From: Lachnospiraceae bacterium
GTDB taxonomy: Bacteria; Bacillota; Clostridia; Lachnospirales; Lachnospiraceae
DNA length: 64,000 bases
Direction: 5' to 3'
Assembly: GCA_024403515.1 (NCBI GenBank)
Contig: JAKSRS010000008.1
Coordinates: forward strand, 1-64,000
Part shown: in pieces, positions 55,415 to 63,557 of the stretch
Layout of the letters: each line of letters opens with the position of its first letter
Numbering within the stretch: position 1 is the first letter of the stretch
Made by a program: the position numbers and the translations under genes
Notes under the pieces: model-generated
The model's database searches: none
Seen by the model: only the letters and a program-made list of their open reading frames with translations
What the model was told of the DNA's origin: nothing

Positions 55415-56137
55415 TTAATCCTGAAGTACTGAACAGGAACCTGTATTTATATTAGCCTCGGTTCCTTCAAGAAGCTTGGGTAATACTTCATCTCTACTTC
55501 CATCGTTAATTAGTTCACCATTCTTCAGTACAACGATTCGGTCAGCTGTATTAAGAATTCTTTCCTGATGTGAAATGATAAGGATAGTTCCATTAATCTT
55601 ATCATGCATCTTTTCAAATACCTTATTAAGGCTTTTAAAGCTCCAAAGGTCGATTCCTGCTTCAGGTTCATCAAAGATTGAAATGGCGGTTTCTCTTGCG
55701 ATAATCATTGCAATTTCAATTCTCTTTAACTCACCACCTGATAAGGATCCGTTTACTTCTCTATTTATATAATCGCGCGCGCAAAGTCCAACTTCTGAAA
55801 GAATGTTGCAGGCATCATTAACTGATGTATCCTTTCCTGCTGCAAGAGTCAAAAGGTCCTTAACTGTAAGTCCTTTAAACTTAACGGGCTGCTGGAAAGC
55901 ATAGCTTATGCCCTTCTTGGCACGCTCTGTAATAGACATATTTGTAATATCTTCACCGTTAAGAAGAATCTGTCCGCTTGTGGGGGTATAAATACCGGCG
56001 ATCAGCTTGGCAAGTGTTGACTTACCACCACCGTTCGGACCTGTTATAGCAATAAAGCCATCATCAAATGTGGCACTGATATTTTTAATAATTTCTTTAC
56101 CATCTACTGTGTAACAAAGATTTTTAAGTTCTAACAT
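55415..56137 (-). CDS. SufC-like ATPase of the Fe-S assembly system
   Basis: A 240-residue soluble ABC ATPase. Walker A is GPNGGGKSTLAK, the Q-loop is in FQQPVKFKGL, the signature LSGGELKRIEIA, Walker B AISIFDEPEAGIDLW and the H-loop IISHQ. The EPEAGIDL form is diagnostic of SufC. Upstream codons to a TTG at 56161 include the SD, so ATG 56137 (MLELKNLCYTVDGK) is preferred. It is 18 bp before the SufB-like gene. Together they make a SufBC-type scaffold. Confidence 0.93.
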   Translation of the reverse strand: MLELKNLCYTVDGKEIIKNISATFDDGFIAITGPNGGGKSTLAKLIAGIYTPTSGQILLNGEDITNMSITERAKKGISYAFQQPVKFKGLTVKDLLTLAAGKDTSVNDACNILSEVGLCARDYINREVNGSLSGGELKRIEIAMIIARETAISIFDEPEAGIDLWSFKSLNKVFEKMHDKINGTILIISHQERILNTADRIVVLKNGELINDGSRDEVLPKLLEGTEANINTGSCSVLQD

Positions 56138-56220
56138 ATATCGTGTAACTCCTATTATCAATACAACGAATCATAGGTATTATATATTAACCACAATGCA
56201 AACTCAACAAGTAAAAAAAT

Positions 56221-56247
56221 AGGGGCCTTCCTTAACAGAAGACCCCT
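56221..56247 (-). terminator. terminator of the DUF4870 gene
   Basis: AGGGGCCTTC and GAAGACCCCT form a 10-bp stem with one wobble and a 7-nt loop, followed on the minus strand by a run of T residues. Confidence 0.92.
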
Positions 56248-56262
56248 CTACTCTTCTTAAAA

Positions 56263-56562
56263 TTACTTAAGAATCTGAATTGTTCCGATAACGGGAACAG
56301 GCTTTTCTTCGTCCTTAATAGCTGAAACAAATCCTAAAATCCAGAATACAAAAAGTGCGATTGAACAAGCCCATGAAATAAGACCTCCAAATGGGATATG
56401 TGATAACACTCCTGAAATAATAGAAAGAACGATTTCAGCAATTGCAAGAACTAAAGACTGATTGAGGTGGAACTTAGCGCCTTCCTTATCACCTGTAAGG
56501 TAAGCAATAAGCCAGCCGACAATTGTTAAGTAAGCAATGATACCTGTAGTTTTCTTATCCAT
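56263..56562 (-). CDS. DUF4870-type small membrane protein
   Basis: A 99-residue protein with three or four TM helices. The KTTGIIAYLTIVGWLIAYLTG start and GAKFHLNQSLVLAI segment are typical of DUF4870/Tic20-like small proteins (quoted in part). The function is unknown. The frame extends 13 codons upstream, but GGAGGAG 6 nt before ATG 56562 (MDKKTTG) defines the start. It stands alone with its own terminator. Confidence 0.85.
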   Translation of the reverse strand: MDKKTTGIIAYLTIVGWLIAYLTGDKEGAKFHLNQSLVLAIAEIVLSIISGVLSHIPFGGLISWACSIALFVFWILGFVSAIKDEEKPVPVIGTIQILK

Positions 56563-56623
56563 TTTATACTCTCCTCCAATGTATATATTGTTGTTTTCCA
56601 ACGCCTCTTATTATATATCAGTT

Positions 56624-56652
56624 TTGGCTAAAATGCAATATATACATACAAT
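56624..56652 (+). promoter_or_regulatory. possible promoter of the second ABC exporter pair
   Basis: TTGGCT (56624-56629), a 17-bp spacer and TACAAT (56647-56652) on the plus strand, 110 bp before the exporter. Unlike the first pair, no leader frame with a good SD and no terminator was seen in the gap. Confidence 0.4.
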
Positions 56653-56762
56653 ATGTAGTTATCCAAACTGTTTTATGATACTATAAAAAGCATAAGTCAA
56701 AAGAAAGATTACGCAATAGTTGTTTTTTTCACTTTTAACACTTTATATGAATGGAGTTATTC

Positions 56763-58502
56763 ATGAAAAAACTTTTCAAATACTTAAAAAACTACAAAAA
56801 AGAATGTGTCATTGCACCCTCTTTTAAGATGCTTGAGGCCTTATTCGAGCTCTTTGTCCCCCTTGTAATGACAAAGATTATCGACGAAGGTATCAAAGCA
56901 TTAAATACTTCTGTCGTAATCAAAAATGGTATAATCCTCTTCCTTTTAGGATTTGTAGGACTGACATGTTCTCTAATCGCCCAGTATTTTGCGGCCAGAG
57001 CTGCCATAGGCTTTGCAAACGGGGTTCGAAAGGATTTATATAAAAAGATCCTTTCTTTTGCCCATGAAAATACTGATAAGATTGGTTCGTCATCATTAAT
57101 CACCAGAATGACAAATGACATCAACTCGGTACAAAACGGCGTGAACATGGTTTTAAGACTTGCTCTTCGTTCACCCTTTATTGTATTCGGTGCCATGATT
57201 ATGGCTTTCACAATCAATGTTAAGGCCGCAATCATTTTCACACTTGTTATTCCGATTCTTTTCGTTATTGTTTCATATATTACATTTACCACCATTCCAA
57301 GATATAAAAATATCCAGAAAACTCTTGATAAACTTACTCTTCATGTTCGAGAAAACCTCTCAGGTGCCAGAGTTATAAGAGCTTTCGATGCTTCAGATGA
57401 AGAAGAAAAGGAATTCAACGAAGATAACGATCTTTTCTACCGCATGAATATTGTTACTTCAAGAATTTCTGCAGTGTTAAATCCTGCAACAATCATCATA
57501 GTTAACCTCGCGCTTGTGGTTGTAATCTATCAGGGTGGAAACTTTGTCAACAACGGTATCCTTACAAACGGTCAGGTTATCGCATTGATCAACTATATGT
57601 CACAGATTCTTATTGAACTTGTTAAACTTACAAATCTTTTTGTAACTATTAATAAGGCTCTTGCCAGTGCAGGACGAATCAGCGATACACTTTCTACCGA
57701 GGTTGCTCTTTCCGATGATGGTAAACTTAACGCTGAAGAAGCCTCTGACTTGGGCGATACAGTATTGGAATTTAGGGATGTTTCTTTTGCCTATCCCGGT
57801 GCAGGTGACAACTGCCTTGAAAATATATCCTTTAAGCTTCATAAGGGTGAGACTGTTGGTATTATTGGTGCCACGGGTTCAGGTAAGTCTTCGCTTTCAC
57901 ATCTTATGATGCGCTTTTACGACACCGGTTCAGGTAGCGTTATATATAAAGGAAACGATGTAAAAGACTATACATTGACTTCTCTTAGAAAGGCCATTTC
58001 GATTGTTCCCCAAAAGGCACAGCTTTTCTCAGGAAGTGTTAGAGACAACCTTACTCTCGGATGCAAGGATAATCCTGTTTCGGATGAGAGAATCTGGGAA
58101 GCGCTTAGTTTAAGTGAAGCCCGCGAAATCATTGAAAAGAAGGGTGAAGGCCTTGACTACATGATCACCGAAGCAGGTTCAAACCTTTCCGGTGGTCAGA
58201 AGCAAAGACTTACAATTGCTAGAGCCCTTTGTGAGGATTCTTCATTACTTATTCTTGATGATTCTTCAAGTGCTCTTGACTATGCAACCGATGCAAGACT
58301 ACGCGCCAACCTAAAGAGTTTAAAGGATAGGCTTTCAGTAATAATCATTGCCCAGCGTGTTGTATCTGTTAAAGATGCTGACCACATTCTTGTTCTTGAA
58401 GATGGTCGCATGGCCGGCTTTGGAACTCACGACGAGCTTTTAGCAACCTGTGATGTATACAAAGAAATTGTGGCATCTCAGTCAGGAAAGGAGGCTATGT
58501 AA
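56763..58502 (+). CDS. ABC exporter half-transporter, degenerate-site subunit (pair 2)
   Basis: A 579-residue type IV ABC exporter subunit with six TM helices (about 1-310) and an NBD with Walker A GATGSGKSS and signature LSGGQ. Walker B LLILDDSSSALD carries Asp for the catalytic Glu, and the H-loop reads IIAQR (Gln for His). Both changes predict a non-hydrolysing site, so this is the regulatory half of a heterodimer. The start at ATG 56763 follows GGAG by 6 nt; an ATG at 56751 overlaps the SD. It is followed by the catalytic partner 1 bp later. Its export substrate is unknown. Confidence 0.93.
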   Translation: MKKLFKYLKNYKKECVIAPSFKMLEALFELFVPLVMTKIIDEGIKALNTSVVIKNGIILFLLGFVGLTCSLIAQYFAARAAIGFANGVRKDLYKKILSFAHENTDKIGSSSLITRMTNDINSVQNGVNMVLRLALRSPFIVFGAMIMAFTINVKAAIIFTLVIPILFVIVSYITFTTIPRYKNIQKTLDKLTLHVRENLSGARVIRAFDASDEEEKEFNEDNDLFYRMNIVTSRISAVLNPATIIIVNLALVVVIYQGGNFVNNGILTNGQVIALINYMSQILIELVKLTNLFVTINKALASAGRISDTLSTEVALSDDGKLNAEEASDLGDTVLEFRDVSFAYPGAGDNCLENISFKLHKGETVGIIGATGSGKSSLSHLMMRFYDTGSGSVIYKGNDVKDYTLTSLRKAISIVPQKAQLFSGSVRDNLTLGCKDNPVSDERIWEALSLSEAREIIEKKGEGLDYMITEAGSNLSGGQKQRLTIARALCEDSSLLILDDSSSALDYATDARLRANLKSLKDRLSVIIIAQRVVSVKDADHILVLEDGRMAGFGTHDELLATCDVYKEIVASQSGKEAM

Positions 58503-58503
58503 T

Positions 58504-60234
58504 ATGAAAAACCGTGACATTTACAAGCGTATTCTTCTACTTATAAAGCCCCACCTGTTTTCAATTATTCTTTCACTAATATTTGCTGCAACCAATGTTG
58601 TTGCAACGCTTTACATACCCATTTTAACTGGTAGGGCTGTCGATTTTATGATTGATAAGGGGCAGGTTGATTTTGTTTCAATAAAAAAGATTATCGTTCT
58701 TTTGCTCATAACCTTATTAGTTAATGGTATTACAAACTTTTTAATGACACTTATAAACAACAGGGTTACCTTCAGTATCGTTAAAGACGTTCGTAGCAGG
58801 CTTCTTGTTAAGATGCACAAGGTTCCTGTTGCCTACCTTGATTCAATGGGCCATGGCGATATTTTAAGCCGCGTCATTTCAGATGTTGAAAGACTTTCAG
58901 ACGGATTGCTTTTAGGCTTTTCCCAGTTGTTTACAGGAGTTCTTACAATCATCGGAACTTTGATTTTCATGTTTGTTACCAACGGAATCATTTCCCTGGT
59001 TGTTGTTGTGCTTACTCCTCTTTCACTTTTTGCTGCTTCATTTATTTCCAAAAAGACCTATGGTCACTTCAAAGCCCAGGCCAAACTTCAGGGCGAAATG
59101 ACCGGCTTTATAAATGAAACAGTTAATGCCCTTAGACTTGTTAAGGCCTTTGGTGCTGAAGAATCAGAAGAAAAAGCCTTTAATGAAATCTCTGACAGGT
59201 ATGCCAAGACAAACTTAAAAGCGGTGTTCTACTCTTCAACAACAAATCCCGTAACTCGTTTCGTTAACGGTCTTGTGTATGCAAGTGTTGGTGTATTCGG
59301 TGCACTTCTTGGAATTAAGGGAAAGCTTACAATCGGTACTCTTTCCTGCTTTTTAAGTTATGCTAATCAGTATACTAAGCCTTTCAATGAGATTTCAGGT
59401 GTTGTAACGGAATTTCAAAACGCCGTAGCCTGTGCAGGAAGAATCTTTGAGTTTTTGGATGCGAAAGAAGCGTTAGATACAGTAACACAGTCCAATGAAA
59501 GCTTAGCCGAAAAGATTAAAGGTAACATTGAAATTAAAGATCTTGCTTTTAGCTATGATAAATCCAAGAAACTTTTATATGATATCTCATTTAAGGTATC
59601 ATCCGGTTCTCACATAGCCATCGTTGGTCCTACCGGTTGCGGTAAGACAACCTTTATAAATCTTTTAATGCGCTTCTTCGAACCCGACTCTGGAGAAATC
59701 ATATTCGATGGAATCAAGTCCAACGAGCTTAGTAAAAAAGATTTAAGATCAAACATCGGTATGGTTTTGCAGGAAACCTGGTTAAAGTCTGCTACAGTTG
59801 CTGAAAACATTGCCTATGGCCACAGTGAAGCTACAAGAGAAGAAATTATCGAAGCTGCTAAAAAGGCTCACGCTCACAGCTTCATAAAGCGATTAGAAAA
59901 CGGTTACGATACTATGCTTACCCAGGACGGCGGTAACCTCTCAGCCGGCCAGAAACAGCTTTTATGTATCGCAAGAGTTATGCTTAATCTTCCACCGATT
60001 CTTATTCTGGATGAGGCAACCTCTTCTATCGATACACTTACGGAAGCACGTATCACTAAAGCCTTTGAAACACTTATGGAGGGCCGTACAAGTTTCATCG
60101 TAGCCCACAGACTTTCAACTATTAAAAATGCCGATTTAATTCTTGTTATGAAGGATGGAAATATTATCGAGCAAGGTACTCACGAAGAACTCTTAGATAA
60201 CAAGGGCTTTTACTATAGTATGATTAATGCTTAA
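58504..60234 (+). CDS. ABC exporter half-transporter, catalytic subunit (pair 2)
   Basis: A 576-residue partner with six TM helices (about 15-305) and an NBD with Walker A GPTGCGKTT, deviant signature LSAGQ, intact Walker B ILILDEATSSID and H-loop IVAHR. GGAGG lies 9 nt before ATG 58504; the open frame begins earlier inside the previous gene. The 3' end (from 60213) is repeated in tandem just after the stop. Confidence 0.94.
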   Translation: MKNRDIYKRILLLIKPHLFSIILSLIFAATNVVATLYIPILTGRAVDFMIDKGQVDFVSIKKIIVLLLITLLVNGITNFLMTLINNRVTFSIVKDVRSRLLVKMHKVPVAYLDSMGHGDILSRVISDVERLSDGLLLGFSQLFTGVLTIIGTLIFMFVTNGIISLVVVVLTPLSLFAASFISKKTYGHFKAQAKLQGEMTGFINETVNALRLVKAFGAEESEEKAFNEISDRYAKTNLKAVFYSSTTNPVTRFVNGLVYASVGVFGALLGIKGKLTIGTLSCFLSYANQYTKPFNEISGVVTEFQNAVACAGRIFEFLDAKEALDTVTQSNESLAEKIKGNIEIKDLAFSYDKSKKLLYDISFKVSSGSHIAIVGPTGCGKTTFINLLMRFFEPDSGEIIFDGIKSNELSKKDLRSNIGMVLQETWLKSATVAENIAYGHSEATREEIIEAAKKAHAHSFIKRLENGYDTMLTQDGGNLSAGQKQLLCIARVMLNLPPILILDEATSSIDTLTEARITKAFETLMEGRTSFIVAHRLSTIKNADLILVMKDGNIIEQGTHEELLDNKGFYYSMINA

Positions 60235-60258
60235 GCTATAGTATGTATAATGCTTAAG
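60213..60258. repeat. 23-bp tandem duplication of the exporter gene's 3' end
   Basis: CTATAGTATGATTAATGCTTAAG-like units occur at 60213-60235 and 60236-60258, directly adjacent, differing at two positions (ATT versus TAT in the middle). The first copy contains the last codons and TAA stop of the exporter subunit. Confidence 0.9.
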
Positions 60259-60313
60259 CGAATAGCCTTCTTTTGCCAACGCAAATCCGTTGTAAGAACA
60301 TAATGCAAAATAA

Positions 60314-60383
60314 AAAAATCCCTGAGGATTGAGTTATGCTCAAAAGTTTTCTCTTGAGCCCATCTCACTCCCCAGGGATTTTT
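60314..60383. terminator. bidirectional terminator between convergent genes
   Basis: AAAAATCCCTG and CAGGGATTTTT are perfect 11-bp arms at the base of a larger hairpin containing GCTCAA/TTGAGC inside. It serves both the exporter and the DUF218 gene. Confidence 0.88.
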
Positions 60384-60418
60384 CGGGTTGGGCTGTATCA
60401 TAAATTATGATAACCAAA

Positions 60419-61189
60419 TTAAGAATATAAGAACCAGTCTGCAAATATTGCATATAGTTCGCGAATATAAAAGGCAGGCAAAAGTGCAAAAATCGATTTG
60501 GCCGGAACCAGGTTGGCTTCAATTCCAAGTCTTTTAGCTATGCGGCCTGCGCGATAAACATGAAAATCATTTGATACAATAGCCATATGTTCATTTAGGT
60601 CATTGTCCATTATTACCTTTTTAGAAAAAGAAAGGTTCTCTCTTGTATTAGTTGATTTATCCTCAAGATAAAGCCTATCCTTGGATATGCCTCTGTCAAT
60701 GAGATAGTCACTCATCCCCTGAGCCTCAGACCAGGGTTCATCTGCCCCTTGTCCACCGGATAAAACACATATCATATCAGGATACCGATTTAAAACCTCT
60801 ATAGCAGCATTTAAGCGATAACGCGTCATGGCAGACGGACCTGAGCGTTTTACCTGACTTCCAAGTACAACCAGTGTTTCATTTCCCTGCAAAGTATTAT
60901 GGCAGGCGGATACTATACAGACTGTTTCAATTCCGGCAAGACTCAGACCTATTATAAGAAGAGCTGCCATAAGTGATAAAAATGGTTTCCCAGCCTTTTT
61001 AGACCACATTCTTTTGACAAACTTTTTAAACTGTCCAAAGAATATTGTTATAAGAATTAAAAGGCTAAACAGGGCCATCCCGGTGAGGTTACCGATATTA
61101 AGCACCCTGTAGATGGCATAACCTGAAATACACCAAATAAGAAGAAGTGCTTCTACCACCAGTAGAAGCACTTTAATAATCTTAGTCAT
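60419..61189 (-). CDS. DUF218/YdcF-SanA-ElyC family membrane protein
   Basis: A 256-residue protein with an N-terminal hydrophobic region of two to four TM helices (about 5-95), then a DUF218 domain (about 103-235). Visible motifs are VVLGSQVKRSGPSAMTRYR, CVLSGGQGADEPWSEAQGM, the STNTRENLSFSK block and VSNDFHVYRAGRIAKRLG. Relatives (SanA, ElyC) affect envelope integrity and the lipid carrier cycle. The biochemical reaction is unsettled. The start overlaps the symporter gene by 8 bp, with GGAG 6 nt upstream. Confidence 0.9.
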   Translation of the reverse strand: MTKIIKVLLLVVEALLLIWCISGYAIYRVLNIGNLTGMALFSLLILITIFFGQFKKFVKRMWSKKAGKPFLSLMAALLIIGLSLAGIETVCIVSACHNTLQGNETLVVLGSQVKRSGPSAMTRYRLNAAIEVLNRYPDMICVLSGGQGADEPWSEAQGMSDYLIDRGISKDRLYLEDKSTNTRENLSFSKKVIMDNDLNEHMAIVSNDFHVYRAGRIAKRLGIEANLVPAKSIFALLPAFYIRELYAIFADWFLYS

Positions 61190-62858
61190 TCATTTCTCCG
61201 TTTGAATGCATTGATTTAATCAGCTTGAGTTCTTCTTCAGGAAGCATTGAGTACGCGATATTTGTTAAGTGATCCGATACTCTTTCAAGACCTGAAACAA
61301 CATCAGAGAAAATCATACCTGCCTGAGGTGTGCATTCACCCTTTGTAAGTCTGTCAACGTGGTTCTGCTGTAACTTACGCTCAAGATTATCGATATAATC
61401 TTCAAGCTGTACTATATCTTTTATATGCTCGTCGTTTCCTGTTGTAAACATTTCTACAGAATATCTGAAGATAAGATTTACCTTATCGATCATTTCAGTA
61501 AGCTCTTTCTGAGCTTCTTTACTGATAGGAACTCCGGTATCTTTTCTACGAACGGCACAATCAGCAACGTTTTCAGCGTGATCACCGATTCTTTCAATAT
61601 CGTTAACTACGTGGAATAAAGCACCAATGCTCTTTAAGTCTTCGATAGGAAGTGTTGACTGGTTAATCTTTACAAGATAATCAGTAATCGAATGGTTCAA
61701 AAAGTTTATATTCTCTTCTACCTTGTAAACTTCATCAATGTCATCTTCATCTAAAGTTACTAAAGCGTTCATGGCACGGTTGAGGTTTTCACCTGCTAAA
61801 AGCGCCATACGTTCCATTTCGTTTATTACATCAACTACTGCGGTAGCGGGGTTAAATACAACCTTGTTACCAATATATTTAAGCTGGAAGTTTTCTCTGT
61901 AACCAACCTTGGCTTCTTCACCGGGAATAATAAGCTTGGTAAGTTTAACCAAAGGACCAATGAAGGGTGTCATTATGATTACCTGAATAACCTTAATGAA
62001 TAAGTGTGAGAAAGCAACTACTCTACCGGCATCATTTCCTGCAATACCTGACATGATCTTTACAAACAAGTCAACGTCAAAGGCAAACAGTATGTACATG
62101 AATATGGTACCTATTACGTTAAATAAAACATGGATTGCTGCTGCTCTTTTAGCATCCTTGGTACCGATAAGTGAAGCAAGCACGGCTGATGTACATGCAC
62201 CAATGTTACAGCCAAGAGTGATATACATACACATCTCAAGTCCCATAAGACCCTGATTGGCCATAAGAACCATGATACTTACTGTAACTGAGGAACTTTG
62301 GATAATTGCAGTTAATACTAAACCTAATAAAACTCCTAAGATTGGAGACTGCAATGACTGGAAAACATTTAAAAGTTCGGGTGAGTCTTTCATGGAACCC
62401 ATGGAAGCTGACATTGAGCTAAGACCCATGAACAAAACACCGAATCCAACGACTATTTCAGCAACCTTCTTAACCTTCTGCTTTTTACCAAACATTACAG
62501 TAATAACACCAAGCAAAAGAATGATAGGCGCAACTTTTTCTAATTTAAAGGAAACCAACAAGGCGGTAACTGTTGTACCGATATTAGAACCAAAGATAAC
62601 TCCGGCAGCCTGATAAAGATTCATAAGCCCCGAGTTTACGAAGCTGACAACCATAACGGTACAAGCTGATGAAGACTGGATTATTGCAGTGAAAAACAAA
62701 CCAACAAAAATACCCATAAAACGGTTAGTTGTCAGTTTTTCAAGAATTGAACGAAGCTTAGCTCCTGCGAAAGCCTCAATGCTTTCACTCATAATTCTCA
62801 TTCCAAAAAGGAAGAGTCCCAAACCACCACATAACGTAAGTACTACTGAAAATCCCAT
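61182..62858 (-). CDS. Na/phosphate symporter family protein with PhoU domain
   Basis: A 558-residue protein with two repeated NptA-type domains (about 1-160 and 165-310), each with a QSSSACTVM or QSSSVTVSI motif in a re-entrant loop, and a C-terminal PhoU-like helical bundle (about 330-545). It imports phosphate or controls its uptake. ATG 62858 (MGFSVVLTLCGG) lies 7 nt after GAGG; a slightly longer frame starts at 62873. It overlaps the DUF218 gene. Confidence 0.93.
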   Translation of the reverse strand: MGFSVVLTLCGGLGLFLFGMRIMSESIEAFAGAKLRSILEKLTTNRFMGIFVGLFFTAIIQSSSACTVMVVSFVNSGLMNLYQAAGVIFGSNIGTTVTALLVSFKLEKVAPIILLLGVITVMFGKKQKVKKVAEIVVGFGVLFMGLSSMSASMGSMKDSPELLNVFQSLQSPILGVLLGLVLTAIIQSSSVTVSIMVLMANQGLMGLEMCMYITLGCNIGACTSAVLASLIGTKDAKRAAAIHVLFNVIGTIFMYILFAFDVDLFVKIMSGIAGNDAGRVVAFSHLFIKVIQVIIMTPFIGPLVKLTKLIIPGEEAKVGYRENFQLKYIGNKVVFNPATAVVDVINEMERMALLAGENLNRAMNALVTLDEDDIDEVYKVEENINFLNHSITDYLVKINQSTLPIEDLKSIGALFHVVNDIERIGDHAENVADCAVRRKDTGVPISKEAQKELTEMIDKVNLIFRYSVEMFTTGNDEHIKDIVQLEDYIDNLERKLQQNHVDRLTKGECTPQAGMIFSDVVSGLERVSDHLTNIAYSMLPEEELKLIKSMHSNGEMND

Positions 62859-62999
62859 ATATATACCTCGCATATATACATTTTAGTATTCAAAGTCAAT
62901 CCCAATGTAAATCCTAACAAAAAAGGAAATTCTACACAAGCAGTATTTCCCTTAAAAATTGCAAAAACTATTTTAAACTTCTAGTAATGTTTACTAATA

Positions 63000-63548
63000 T
63001 TATAAGCCAAGCATATCATTTGCATCCGAGGATGCACCTTCTTTTATGGCATCATGTATTCTTGATGAAGAAATATCCTCTCCCTTAAACTGAACTTTTT
63101 CAATAATCTTAACTGAAAAATCGTAATCAGGGTCATCGGCTATTTTCTTTAGAAGGTCAGCATTTCCCATTCCCCTGTTTCCAAATGTAACATCAGCTCC
63201 CGCAACAACTACTGCCCCATGAAGTCTTTTAATAAGAATATCCTTTACAAACTTTTCAGGGTCAATTGATGCAGCTTCTTTATCAAGCTTATATTCCACT
63301 AAATAATCTACACCAAGACTTTCAAAAAGCTTTCTTCTTTCGTCCTCAGACATCAGCTTATCGTCAAATCTGTAGGTAAATAAGGAATCATAAGAAAAGG
63401 TAAAGACAAGGCTTTTATAGCCCTTCTCTCCATCAGTTATCTCGGATATAAGTTTACGATGTCCCAAATGAACTCCATCGAACTTACCAATGGCGATTTT
63501 GGTTTTACCGTCATATTCAATTTCTTTGGTTCCATCTATAATAATCAT
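63000..63548 (-). CDS. ribF: RibF-like FAD synthetase, kinase domain absent
   Basis: A 182-residue protein matching the N-terminal FMN adenylyltransferase half of RibF: AIGKFDGVHLGHRKLI (the nucleotide-binding HxGH form), VFTFSYDS, VVAGADVTFGNRGMGN and ISSSRIHDAIKEG near 165. Bifunctional RibF is about 300 residues and continues with a riboflavin kinase domain after this point. Here a stop follows LGL exactly at the domain boundary, and the 120 bp after it show no kinase-like sequence in any frame. It is either a genuine one-domain FAD synthetase or a truncated gene. It sits 10 bp after truB, the usual truB-ribF order. Confidence 0.88.
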   Translation of the reverse strand: MIIIDGTKEIEYDGKTKIAIGKFDGVHLGHRKLISEITDGEKGYKSLVFTFSYDSLFTYRFDDKLMSEDERRKLFESLGVDYLVEYKLDKEAASIDPEKFVKDILIKRLHGAVVVAGADVTFGNRGMGNADLLKKIADDPDYDFSVKIIEKVQFKGEDISSSRIHDAIKEGASSDANDMLGL

Positions 63549-63557
63549 TACGCCTGG

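Noticed and set aside
62871..62899. TTGACT-17-TATATG as promoter of the phosphate symporter gene
   Set aside because: The implied start would fall after the SD of the preferred ATG, leaving the message without a ribosome binding site.
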